Below are positions 1 to 8,245 of a stretch of 55,858 bases of DNA, one piece after another (positions within the stretch are counted from its first letter, which is position 1; each line of letters opens with the position of its first letter). The notes beneath the pieces were generated by a model that searched no databases, was not told the DNA's origin, and saw only the letters and a list, made by a program, of their open reading frames with translations. The position numbers and the translations under genes were made by a program. The stretch comes from Streptomyces harenosi (lineage in GTDB: Bacteria; Actinomycetota; Actinomycetes; Streptomycetales; Streptomycetaceae), in assembly GCF_011008945.1 (NCBI RefSeq), contig NZ_WYCT01000007.1:1-55858 (forward strand), written 5' to 3'.

Positions 1-82
1 CGATTGTCTTTTTTTTCCAACAAAAGAACGCATTCAAGATTAACGGAGTTCTTGTGGGCTTGGAAAGGTGTATAAGAGACAG
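1..82. other. Untrimmed Illumina/Nextera P7 adapter, not genomic
   Basis: The stretch ending in TATAAGAGACAG at 82 is the transposase mosaic end. It is preceded by an error-containing copy of the Nextera read-2 and P7 sequence and an 8-base index region resembling the complement of the index seen at the other contig end. A T-run lies further upstream. This composition is unlike the GC-rich DNA that starts at 83. ORFs starting inside it are artefacts. Confidence 0.93.
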
Positions 83-100
83 GCGTGTGACGGCGACGGC

Positions 101-805
101 TCAGGACTTCGGCTCCACCCGGGCCACCACCACGTGCGGGCGTCCCGGATGCGGGGCGGTGAAGGCGGCGTACAGCGCCTCGTGGTCCCGCCCGTCCACG
201 GTGACCGCCGACCAGCCGGCGGCCTCGAAGCGGGCGGCGATGCCGCCGGGCAGGGCGTGACTGGCCGAGGAGTTGTCGATGACCACGGTGTGCAGCCGCT
301 CCAGCCCGGCGGGCCCGGCGAAGGCGATCGCCTCGTGGTTGCTGCCCTCGTCCAGCTCGGCGTCCCCGATCAGCGTCCACACCGCCGGCGCCAGGCGCCC
401 CTGGGCGCGCAGCCCCAGCGCCGTGCCGACGGCGATGGGCAGACCGTGCCCGAGCGAGCCGCTGCCGATCTCCACACCGGGCACCAGCGTGCGGTCGGGG
501 TGGTGCCCGAGCGGCGAGTCGTAGGAGCCGAAGCCGGGCAGCCACGCCACCGGCACGAAGCCCTTGGCCGCCAGCACGGCGTAGTAGGCCATCGGCCCGT
601 GCCCCTTGGAGAGCAGGAACCGGTCCCGCTCCGGGTCGTCGGCGCGTCGCGGGCTCACCCGCAGCACCCGGTCGTACAGGACCCACAGCACGTCCAGCGT
701 GGACGTCGCCGCCGGGCCGTGCTTCTCGTCCCCGGTCATCAGGGACATCAGTTCCGGCAGATCGGCGTACCCGTAGGTGCGCCCGCGTTCCTCGGTGATC
801 GTCAT
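101..805 (-). CDS. Transketolase, N-terminal (TPP-binding) subunit
   Basis: A 234-aa protein matching the N-terminal half of split transketolases. It binds thiamine diphosphate and would transfer C2 ketol units in the pentose-phosphate pathway or a related sugar or secondary pathway. The sequence shows LSKGHGP near residue 67, GSGSLGHGLP near 113 and the TPP/Mg motif GDAELDEGSN near 146. The length suits an alpha half-subunit, since full transketolases exceed 600 aa. Its expected partner, the C-terminal pyrimidine-binding subunit, would lie just downstream on this strand and is off the contig. The ATG at 803-805 begins where similarity to the family begins, but no strong ribosome site is visible. 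Confidence 0.88.
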   Translation of the reverse strand: MTITEERGRTYGYADLPELMSLMTGDEKHGPAATSTLDVLWVLYDRVLRVSPRRADDPERDRFLLSKGHGPMAYYAVLAAKGFVPVAWLPGFGSYDSPLGHHPDRTLVPGVEIGSGSLGHGLPIAVGTALGLRAQGRLAPAVWTLIGDAELDEGSNHEAIAFAGPAGLERLHTVVIDNSSASHALPGGIAARFEAAGWSAVTVDGRDHEALYAAFTAPHPGRPHVVVARVEPKS

Positions 806-952
806 ACCGGCGATCGTGCAACCTCAACCAAACTCTAGGTCAAGGGCCGCTTCCGGACACCCGAGCCGAAAAGCGGTGCGCGACCACCCGCACGAGTGCG
901 GTATGGTTTTCCTGCGCGTTCGGCCAGGGGAAACCCCAGGTCAGACGGGCAA

Positions 953-1026
<74 letters not shown>

Positions 1027-1045
1027 CTCGTGAGAGTCGCAGGTC

Positions 1046-1079
1046 AGGGCGGGTTTCGGAGGATTCCGAAACCCGCCCT
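1046..1079 (+). terminator. Perfect 15-bp hairpin, terminator of tRNA-Pro copy 1
   Basis: AGGGCGGGTTTCGGA (1046-1060) pairs perfectly with 1065-1079 across the loop GGAT. It starts 20 nt after the tRNA and is followed by TTGATCATTT, which is weakly T-rich. It belongs to a three-member hairpin family in this window (also 25343 and 55003) whose stems differ by compensating changes. Confidence 0.85.
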
Positions 1080-1288
1080 TGATCATTTCTGGGGACCGCT
1101 CGGGGACCAGCGCTGCTCGGCCGGCGTCAGCGGTGACGGCGATCGGGCTCGGGGTGAGCGCCGGGGTGCGGACCGCGCCGAGACGCGCGCAGAGCGCTGC
1201 GCCGGTGGCCGTCGCTGAGGCCCGGCCCGCCGCCACGCGCGGACTTCCGGACCGCGCCCCTCGTCCGGAACGGGCCCCCCGCCCCGGT

Positions 1289-3193
1289 TCAGGGCCGGTG
1301 CCGCGCGGAGTCGATGCGGGCGTAGGCGAACCCCTCGCCCGTGCGTGGCGCCCGGGTCCAGGACCGGGTGGTGAAGGTGCCGAGCCGGCCCCGGGTCAGT
1401 GCGAACCGGGGCAGCGAGAGCCCGAGCTCGGTGTGCAGGGCCTCCAGCACACGCCGTTCGCCGTCCGCGTCGGTGTCCTTGGGGCGGAACAGCCGTGCGG
1501 GATCCAGGGCCCCGGGTATCGCGCCGGAGCGCTGGATCTGCGTGCCGCGCACGGTGAACGCGTACAGCTCCTCGCCCCGTTCGGCCACCGACAGGTGGAA
1601 CGCGGCCGGGTGATCACCCGGGGCCGAGAACTCCGGGTCGCGCCACACCACCACCGCGCGGCCCGCCGAGGAGGCGGCCGGAGCGGGGGAGAGGAACCGC
1701 GTGCTCAGGTGGTGGTGGGAGTGGCCGTCGAAGGCGAACGCCCACCCTTCGGCGGTGCGGCCGACGGCGACCACGGCCCGGTCCTCCCAGAGCTCCACCC
1801 CCTCCCGCTCATGGGGCCGGGGTGCCCGCCAGGACGCCGTGCGCGGCTCCACGGGCGCGCTCAGTCCGGCGCCCTCCTCACCGATCAGGGCGGGCAGGCG
1901 GGCGGGGTCGATCCCCTCGACCCAGAGGCAGCGGTATCCGTCCGGCCGGCCCCGGTTCGCCGCCGGCTCCGTCAGCCACACGAGGCCCGGCGGGTCCAGA
2001 TCGGGCACCGGCTCGGGAGCGGGTCCCCTCTCTCCGGACCGCGGTGTCGCGAGGATCTCGCGTCCGCGCTCCGGGGTGATCAGCGGACCCAGCACCGGAT
2101 CGGCGAGCAGGCCGACCGGGGCGATCAGCGAGGGCCCGGGCGCCTCCCACAGCGGCAGCGCGTCCCGCAGCACCCGCCACGCGGCGTCGGTCGCCCCCCA
2201 GCGGGCCGCCTCCCTGGCCTCGGCGACGGCCCGGCCCCAGGGACCGGGGGGTGCGTAGCGATGGGTGCCGTCCCGCACCGCGCTCAGTACGGCCTCGGTG
2301 GTCTGCCGGGCGGCCCCGCGGGCGGTCATCATCCCGAGCCAGTGGCCGTCCCCGCCCAGCCGCCATTCGCCGCGTGCCGGCGCCATGGCCGCCACGGGCA
2401 GGATCTCGGGCAGGTAGCGCGGGTCGGCCACCAGGCCGCCGTAATCCGGGCAGCTGTGCGGAGCCGGCAGATGCCGGAGCTGGCCGAGCAGGACAGCGCT
2501 CCGCGGCCGCCCGAAGGACAGCGCCTCCTCGAGCAGCGGAAGTGCCTCCTCGTACCGTCCGCGCAGGGCCAGCAGGCGGGCCTCCTCCACACGGGCGTCC
2601 TGGGCGCGCGTGGTCGCGTTCACAAAGCCGGGACCCGCCGCCCGGTCGCGGTGGAAACCGCGGTACATGGCCTCCATGTACGCGCGGAACGACGGGTAAC
2701 GGTCCGGCAGTTCACCGCTCCATCCCTTGTAGGCGTAGAGCGCCCACTCGCCGTCCTGGTCGGTGTCGCCCGGGTCGAGGAGCGCGTACGACATGTCGGA
2801 GTCCGTCTCCAGCCGCAGCGCCCGTTGCCACATCCCGGCCAGCAGGACGTCCTCCTGGCGCGGGTCGTCGCCCAGATTCTCCTCGTACAGCGGGGTCATG
2901 CCGTGCGGATCCCGGAACCAGTCGATGTCCGCGGCGCCGCCGAGCCGATGGACCCCGGCCGTCTCGTCCACGTACCACCCGTCGCTCACGGCCAGGAACT
3001 CCCGGTAGGAGGGCGGCAGCCGCCGCCCGAGCCGCTCCTCGGCCGCGGCGATCACCGCCTCGTCCGCCCCCGGCCTGCCCGGGGAGACGGCGGTGGGCCC
3101 GCCGTCTCCATCCTCGTCCTCGTCCCTCCGCGGAACCCATTCCTCCTGCCAACGACCCAGGAAATCGCGCCAGTCGAAAGACTCACCACTCAT
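1289..3193 (-). CDS. SMI1/KNR4 (SUKH-1) domain protein, 634 aa
   Basis: Residues from about 45 to 190 carry the SUKH-1 signature: AEERLGRRLPPSYREFLAVS, then a conserved Trp/Asp-rich stretch (IDWFRDPHG, LLDPGDTDQDGEWALY). SUKH proteins are often immunity proteins against nuclease or deaminase toxins, or scaffold-like factors. The remaining roughly 430 residues are an Arg/Gly/Trp-rich extension I do not recognise, with one unit near residue 410 resembling a C-terminal conserved block. It is much longer than a single-domain SUKH protein (about 150 aa). No toxin gene is adjacent, so an immunity role is not supported by context. The ATG at 3191-3193 places the SUKH domain near the N-terminus, and the gene stands alone. 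Confidence 0.8.
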   Translation of the reverse strand: MSGESFDWRDFLGRWQEEWVPRRDEDEDGDGGPTAVSPGRPGADEAVIAAAEERLGRRLPPSYREFLAVSDGWYVDETAGVHRLGGAADIDWFRDPHGMTPLYEENLGDDPRQEDVLLAGMWQRALRLETDSDMSYALLDPGDTDQDGEWALYAYKGWSGELPDRYPSFRAYMEAMYRGFHRDRAAGPGFVNATTRAQDARVEEARLLALRGRYEEALPLLEEALSFGRPRSAVLLGQLRHLPAPHSCPDYGGLVADPRYLPEILPVAAMAPARGEWRLGGDGHWLGMMTARGAARQTTEAVLSAVRDGTHRYAPPGPWGRAVAEAREAARWGATDAAWRVLRDALPLWEAPGPSLIAPVGLLADPVLGPLITPERGREILATPRSGERGPAPEPVPDLDPPGLVWLTEPAANRGRPDGYRCLWVEGIDPARLPALIGEEGAGLSAPVEPRTASWRAPRPHEREGVELWEDRAVVAVGRTAEGWAFAFDGHSHHHLSTRFLSPAPAASSAGRAVVVWRDPEFSAPGDHPAAFHLSVAERGEELYAFTVRGTQIQRSGAIPGALDPARLFRPKDTDADGERRVLEALHTELGLSLPRFALTRGRLGTFTTRSWTRAPRTGEGFAYARIDSARHRP

Positions 3194-3471
3194 GGCCGGA
3201 TGGTGTCATCGGGCACCGACAACGACTGGCCCGGTCGCCGTACGGCGCAGACCGCATCGCGTCCGCCGCCGTCGGCCCTGAGCGACGGCCCGGGCCTGTC
3301 GCGGTGCATCGGGTACGCACCGTGACAGGCCCGGGCGGGCCTCCACTCTCCCCGTGGTCCGGGCCGGCGCCGGGTCAGGCGGGACCGCCCGGGTGGTGTC
3401 CGTCCGGCCGAGGCGCCGTCCGCCCGGCCGGGCGCCCCGCGGGCGGGGGGCGGCCCGGTGGGCAGGTGTGT

Positions 3472-4380
3472 TCACCGCAGGGTCAGCGGGGTCTCGGCTT
3501 CGACGCGGGTCAGCTTCTCGGGGTTGCGGACGTAGTACAGGCCGGTGATCCGGGCGTCTTCGACGCGGACGGCCATCACGCCGTCGAGCTCGCCGTCGAG
3601 GCGTACGGCCAGAGCCGGGCCGCCGTTGACCAGGGTCGGCTCGCAGGTGATCGTGGCGCCGATCCTGGCGGAGCCGCCGAGGTAGAAGCGGACCACCTTG
3701 CCGGCACCGACGACCGGCCGCACCGCGGCCCGCTTGACACCGCCGCCGTCGCTCACCAGGACCACGTCGGGGGCGAGCACGTCCAGGAGGTCCTGCGGGT
3801 CCCGGGTCTCGAGCGCGCGCCGGAACGACTCCAGGGCCGCCCGGGTCTCGCTCGGGGAGACCGCCTTGCGCGGGCGCCGGGCGTCGACGTGCTGCCGGGC
3901 GCGGTGGGCGATCTGGCGCACCGCCGCCGGGCTCTTGCCGACGGCGGCGGCGATCTCGTCGTAGCCGACCTCGAAGACCTCGCGCAGTACGAAGACCGCC
4001 CGCTGCGTCGGCGAGAGCGTCTCCAGGACGAGCATCAGCGCCATCGACACGCTCTCGGCGAGCTCGACGTCCTCGGCCACGTCCGGCGCGGTGAGCAGCG
4101 GCTCGGGCAGCCAGGGGCCGACGTACGCCTCCCTGCGGCGCTTCACGGCGCGCAGCCGGTTGAGCGCCTGGCGGGTGGTGATCCGGACCAGATAGGCGCG
4201 CGGATCGCGCACCTGCCCCAGGTCGGCCCTGACCCATCGCAGCCATGTCTCCTGGAGGACGTCCTCGGCGTCGGCGGCCGAGCCGAGCATCTCGTAGGCG
4301 ACGGTGAAGAGCAGGTTGCGATGGGCGACGAACGTCTCGGTCGCCGGGTCGGTGGCGTGGTCGGTGGCGTGGTCGGTCAT
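3472..4380 (-). CDS. ECF41-type RNA polymerase sigma factor (SigJ-like) with SnoaL-like tail
   Basis: A 302-aa extracytoplasmic-function sigma factor. The sigma2 region lies at about 18-85 (AYEMLGSAADAEDVLQETWLRW), followed by WLPEPL, a hallmark of the ECF41 group. Sigma4 is at about 115-175 (ALMLVLETLSPTQRAVFVLREV and a helix-turn-helix). A SnoaL-like C-terminal domain (190-302) has the group motifs DGGG and NPEKL. In ECF41 factors this tail contacts the core and controls activity in place of an anti-sigma factor. The ATG at 4378-4380 follows AGGAGAGGGG; the upstream extension is implausible. The N-terminus contains a short ATDH repeat. It sits beside an FAD oxidoreductase on the same strand, a usual ECF41 partner and probable target. 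Confidence 0.93.
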   Translation of the reverse strand: MTDHATDHATDPATETFVAHRNLLFTVAYEMLGSAADAEDVLQETWLRWVRADLGQVRDPRAYLVRITTRQALNRLRAVKRRREAYVGPWLPEPLLTAPDVAEDVELAESVSMALMLVLETLSPTQRAVFVLREVFEVGYDEIAAAVGKSPAAVRQIAHRARQHVDARRPRKAVSPSETRAALESFRRALETRDPQDLLDVLAPDVVLVSDGGGVKRAAVRPVVGAGKVVRFYLGGSARIGATITCEPTLVNGGPALAVRLDGELDGVMAVRVEDARITGLYYVRNPEKLTRVEAETPLTLR

Positions 4381-4600
4381 GGGGCGGCCCCTCTCCTCGT
4401 GGCCGGCCCGGTCGCGGGCGGCGCTTGAACGTACATCCACGGCTCGGTGACCCGTGCGGTCCCGGGCCCGGCCGCGACGCCCCGACCGGCGCCGCAGGGA
4501 CGGGGAGCCGTGCGCGGCCGCGGCCCGCGCCGCACCACCGGTGGCCGGTCGGTGGGCGGACCGCCGCACCGCGCGGGCACGGCGAACGATCGCCGGACGG

Positions 4601-5815
4601 TCACGTGTGCGTGCCCGGCCGGACGGCCGGTTCGGCGGCGGCCGGTGTCCCGCCGCGCCGGGAGGCCCGCTGTTCCCGGCGGTCGCCGCCCTTGGGCCAG
4701 GAGTGCGAGCCGGGCTTGCGTGCCTCGTCCGCCAGGTGCTTGACGCTGAACCGGCAGGACAGCTCCTTGAGCTTCGCGCCGGCGCGGCCGCCGACGTAGA
4801 GCCGCATCGCGGTGTCGTCCCTGCGGGCGAACTGGAAGATGCCGGCGCGACGCCCCAGGCCGACGCACATCGCGGGGAACGACAGGTCGACGGGTGCGGG
4901 CCGCTCGCCCGCGATGCGGTCGAGCACCGTGTCGGCCGCGTGCGCGCCCAGACATCCCGCGGCGTAGGCGCTCATCCGGAACGGCAGGCCCGAGGGCGCC
5001 GCCGCGTCCCCCGCGGCGACGATGCGGTCGTCGTCCACGCTGGTCAGCGTCTCGTCCGTGAGCAGGCGCCCGATCGCGTCGGTGCTCAGCCCGCTGCGTG
5101 CGGCCAGATCGGGCACGCCGAACCCGGCGGCCCAGACGGTGACCTCGCTGGGCAGCTCACACCCGTCGGCGAGGCGCACGGCGTCGCGTGTGACCGCCGT
5201 GGTCTTCGTGCCGGGGCCGTCCAGCACGGTCACCCCGAGTCCGGCGAGCCGCCTGGCGGCCGCGCGCCGGGCCCGGGGGTGCAGATACGGGCCGAGCACG
5301 CCGCCGCAGACCAGGGTCACGCGGCGGCCCCGTTCGGCCAGCTCGGCGGCGGTCTCGATGCCGGTCGGACCGGCTCCGACGACCGTCACCGGGGCGGTCG
5401 GGGACGCCGCGTCGAGGACGGACCGCAGCCGCCGCGCCGCCTCCAGGGTGGCGACCGGGTGGGCGAACTCCTCCGCCCCGGGAACGCGCATGACGGGGCT
5501 GCCGCTGCCCACCGCGTAGATCAGCCGGCCGTAGCCGAGCGTGCCGCCCGCCGCCAGGGTCACGCCGCGTCCGGCCGCGTCGATGCGGGTCACGTCGTCG
5601 ACCACGAGCCGGACGCGCTCGGCGAGGATCTCCCGGTAGTCGACGACCGCCTCGTGGGTCGCGCCCACCACCTGGTGGAGACGGAGCCGGGGGACGAAGA
5701 CCGGGCGTGGATTGATCAGGGTGACCGTCACGTCGTCGCGCCCCGTCAGCCGGTTCGCGGCCATCACGCCGGCGTAACCGCCGCCGATCACGACCACGTC
5801 GGTGTTCTCAGCCAT
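4601..5815 (-). CDS. FAD-dependent NAD(P)H oxidoreductase (NDH-2-like)
   Basis: A 404-aa two-Rossmann flavoprotein. The FAD-binding motif VVVIGGGYAGVMAA is at the N-terminus and the NAD(P)-binding motif VVGAGPTGIETAAEL near residue 150. A C-terminal FAD motif, DDRIVAAGDAAA, lies near 270. No redox-active CxxC is seen, so it resembles type-II NADH:quinone oxidoreductases rather than thioredoxin-reductase types. The ATG at 5813-5815 is preceded by GGAGGAGACACC. The gene lies 220 nt upstream of the ECF41 sigma gene on the same strand. ECF41 factors often control a neighbouring oxidoreductase, so it is likely a regulon member. The last 40 residues are basic and low-complexity. Confidence 0.9.
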   Translation of the reverse strand: MAENTDVVVIGGGYAGVMAANRLTGRDDVTVTLINPRPVFVPRLRLHQVVGATHEAVVDYREILAERVRLVVDDVTRIDAAGRGVTLAAGGTLGYGRLIYAVGSGSPVMRVPGAEEFAHPVATLEAARRLRSVLDAASPTAPVTVVGAGPTGIETAAELAERGRRVTLVCGGVLGPYLHPRARRAAARRLAGLGVTVLDGPGTKTTAVTRDAVRLADGCELPSEVTVWAAGFGVPDLAARSGLSTDAIGRLLTDETLTSVDDDRIVAAGDAAAPSGLPFRMSAYAAGCLGAHAADTVLDRIAGERPAPVDLSFPAMCVGLGRRAGIFQFARRDDTAMRLYVGGRAGAKLKELSCRFSVKHLADEARKPGSHSWPKGGDRREQRASRRGGTPAAAEPAVRPGTHT

Positions 5816-6050
5816 GGTGTCTCCTCCGTCTTCGGGGCTTCGGCCTGAAGACACCAGGCGGTCGTGTGGTGTGACAGCGTGTGAGGGAGGTCACTCCCCG
5901 CGCGTCGGCTCGGAGCGGGAACGCGGTCGGGATCGGGGCGGGCTGAGGGTCGGGGCCGGACAGCGGCGTGCGGCTCCGCGCGCACGGACGCTTTCCGGGG
6001 GCGGAGTCCTACGGGGCGGCCCTCATCGAGTGGTGGGGCGCCGCTGGGTG

Positions 6051-6110
6051 CCGGTCGGTGAGGGGTCCAGCCCGTCACTGCCGGTCAGTGAGGGGTCCAG
6101 CCCGTCACGC
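6051..6110. repeat. 30-bp tandem duplication at a gene 3' end
   Basis: Two near-identical 30-bp units (6051-6080 and 6081-6110) share GAGGGGTCCAGCCCGTCAC and differ at two or three positions. The second unit holds the last codons and stop of the 78-aa gene. The first lies just beyond the stop, so the duplication copied the C-terminal coding end. Confidence 0.9.
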
Positions 6111-6321
6111 TCTTCCACAGCGTGCTGCGCACCGAGCTCATCGGTACCTGTGTCGGCACGTACTGCTCGCAGCGCGGGTTGTGGCACGGGCCGGCGGTCC
6201 AGGAGGGGACGCAGACCCCCATCGTCTTGTGCCGTTCCACCACGGCGTCCACCGGCTGCTTGCAGGAGCCGCAGACGTATCCGCTCGGCTTCGTCGTCCG
6301 CTTTTTCTGCTTCGTTCCCAT
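6085..6321 (-). CDS. Small Cys-rich conserved protein, 78 aa (putative zinc ribbon)
   Basis: A basic N-terminus (KQKKRTTKPSG) is followed by CGSC, then C-VPSW, then CHNPRCEQ. Five or six cysteines in paired CxxC-like spacing suggest a small structural zinc site. I recognise this as a conserved Streptomyces-type small protein without a known function. The ATG at 6319-6321 follows an unusually AT-rich stretch (6322-6362), the likely promoter. No clear ribosome site is present. Its 3' end is tandemly duplicated. Confidence 0.7.
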   Translation of the reverse strand: MGTKQKKRTTKPSGYVCGSCKQPVDAVVERHKTMGVCVPSWTAGPCHNPRCEQYVPTQVPMSSVRSTLWKSVTGWTPH

Positions 6322-6386
6322 GGTATTACTTTACGACCGCTTTACTGCATTTTGCGAGGCTTTGAAGGTTTCCGCCTCGGGCGAGA

Positions 6387-7490
6387 TCACCGGGCGTCGG
6401 GGGGTGGTTCGGCGCGGTCGCGGGGGTCGGCCGGGGGCGCCTGGCCGGACGGGGACGGGCCCGAAGTGCTCCCGGCGGCCTCGCTCTCGGTGGCCCCGGC
6501 GGCCTCGTCCCCGGTGCTGCCGGCGGCGTGCGGGGGAGCCGTGGGTCCGGTCTGGCCGGGGAGCGGGCGCAGCATGCTGAGCGCCACGGAGACGGCCAGG
6601 ACGATGACGATCACGGCGAGGCTCAGCGGGGAGGGGACCTCGGGCACGGCCGTGCTGATCGTCTTGTGGGACGCCTGGAGGACGAGTTTGACGGCGATGA
6701 AGGCGAGGATGAGCGCCAGGCCCTTGCTGAGGTAGTGGAAGCGGTCGAGCAGACCGGCGAGCATGAAGTACAGCGCGCGCAGACCGAGGATGGCGAAGGC
6801 GTTGCTGGTGTAGACGATGAAGGCGTCGCTGCTGACCGCCAGGACGGCGGGCACGCTGTCGACGGCGAAGACGAGGTCGGCGGCCTCGATCGCGGCGACG
6901 ACGGCGAGCAGCGGGGTGGCGACGCGTCGTCCGGCCTCCTTGACGAAGAAGTGGGCCCCGGCGTACTCGTCCCGCACGGGGACGATCTTGCGGAGCAGCC
7001 TGACGGCGATGCTCCTGCCGGGGTCGAAGCTGTCGTCCTCCTCCTTGAGGATCTTGTACGTGCTGTAGAGGAGGATGGCCGCGAAGACGAACAGGACGGC
7101 GGAGAATCGGCTGACCACCGCCACACCGGCGGCGAGGAAGAGACCCCGGAAGATCAGGGCGCCCAGGACGCCGAGGAACAGCACGCGGTGCTGGTAGGCC
7201 CGGGGCACCTTGAAGTAGCCGAAGATCAGCGCGAAGACGAAGAGGTTGTCCACCGACAGGCTCTTCTCCAGCAGCCAGGCGGTGGTGTACTCGACCCCGG
7301 CGGTCGTGCCCACCACCAGGAACACCGCGACGCCGAAGACCACGGCCAGGCCCACCCAGACGACGCTCCAGGCGGCGGCCTCGCGGAAATGGATCACGTG
7401 GGCCCGCCGGTGCGCCAGCAGATCCACGGTCAGCGACACCAGCACGGTGACGACGAAGACCGTCCACAGCCACAGCGGAACATCATGCAC
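6387..7490 (-). CDS. TerC family integral membrane protein
   Basis: A 367-aa polytopic protein of the TerC/Alx family, linked to metal (Mn) export, tellurite resistance and metalation of secreted proteins. The family signature is clear: LLEKSLSVDNLFVFALIFGYFKVP near residue 75 and the second acidic transmembrane motif AADLVFAVDSVPAVLAVS near 185, with about nine hydrophobic segments. I start it at GTG 7488-7490 (VHDVPLWLW), because the longer frame up to 7811 is Arg/Gly/Pro low-complexity unlike TerC. The last 60 residues are an acidic Gly/Ser/Pro-rich cytoplasmic tail. It stands alone. Confidence 0.9.
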   Translation of the reverse strand: MHDVPLWLWTVFVVTVLVSLTVDLLAHRRAHVIHFREAAAWSVVWVGLAVVFGVAVFLVVGTTAGVEYTTAWLLEKSLSVDNLFVFALIFGYFKVPRAYQHRVLFLGVLGALIFRGLFLAAGVAVVSRFSAVLFVFAAILLYSTYKILKEEDDSFDPGRSIAVRLLRKIVPVRDEYAGAHFFVKEAGRRVATPLLAVVAAIEAADLVFAVDSVPAVLAVSSDAFIVYTSNAFAILGLRALYFMLAGLLDRFHYLSKGLALILAFIAVKLVLQASHKTISTAVPEVPSPLSLAVIVIVLAVSVALSMLRPLPGQTGPTAPPHAAGSTGDEAAGATESEAAGSTSGPSPSGQAPPADPRDRAEPPPDAR

Positions 7491-7846
7491 GGGGCGCCAC
7501 CCCTCGAGTGCGATCGACCGGTGGTCTCCTTTCGAGTCTGAGGCACGCCACCGTGGTTGTCGCCCAGGGCGGCCCCCCGGCGGGCGCCGGGGGAGGCCGG
7601 CGGTCGTGAACCCGGGCGGGCGTGCCGGTCGCGCACCGCCCGTCACGGGCCGACAAGGCCCTGGGCCCGGCCGGTCGCGTCCGTCTGAGCACCGCCGCCG
7701 GCCTGCTCGCCGCCGGCCTGCTCGCCGCCGGCCTGCTCGCCGGTGGCCGGCTGCGGCCCCGGGGGGCCGCCGGTGAATCCGCCACTTCCCTGACGGGGCA
7801 TTGCCGTGCACAGTGAAAGCAGCACTACTCGAAACCGGAGGCGGTC
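7491..7846. repeat. Intergenic region with triplicated 15-bp repeat
   Basis: The 356 bp between the divergent starts of TerC and the small membrane protein gene. It contains three perfect head-to-tail copies of GCCGCCGGCCTGCTC at 7694-7738. A plus-strand reading of the region looks like a Leu/Ala hydrophobic segment, but there is no credible start or ribosome site, so I do not call a gene. Promoters for both flanking genes should lie here; I see no convincing boxes. Confidence 0.6.
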
Positions 7847-8002
7847 ATGCTCCTCCTCGGCATCATTCTGCTGGTGGTCGGATTCCTCACCGGCATCTCC
7901 ATCCTGTGGACCATCGGGATCATCCTGGTGGTCATCGGCGCGATCCTCTGGATCCTCGGCGCCACCGGACACGCCGTCGGGGGCCGCCGGCACTACTGGT
8001 GA
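7847..8002 (+). CDS. Small two-helix membrane protein, 51 aa (DUF6131-like)
   Basis: A 51-residue protein made of two hydrophobic helices joined by a Gly turn (LLLGIILLVVGFLTG, then WTIGIILVVIGAILWILGA), ending in GGRRHYW. It resembles the short DUF6131 family of actinobacterial membrane proteins, whose role is unknown. GGAGG sits 6 nt before the ATG, so translation is well supported. Third codon positions are almost all C or G. It is divergent from TerC and not obviously in an operon. Confidence 0.8.
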   Translation: MLLLGIILLVVGFLTGISILWTIGIILVVIGAILWILGATGHAVGGRRHYW

Positions 8003-8245
8003 CCTTTCCGTACCCTCGCTGACCCCGTCCGTGGCGCCGGGGCCGGGACCGACGACGATCCGGTGACCGGGTGGCCCGCGTGCGGTCGCACCGCCGCGCG
8101 GGCCCGCCGGGGACGCCGGACCCTCCTGCGGCGTTGGACCACGCCCCGGCGCCGGGCCCCGGGGCGTCCCGGGCCCGGGACCCGCCGACGGGCGGGCCAC
8201 CCACCACCGCGTACGACCTGTCCGGTGCGGCGGTGCGGGTTCCGC

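Noticed and set aside
54..260. Short ORFs starting in the first 100 bases
   Set aside because: They begin in adapter sequence and overlap the transketolase gene antisense.
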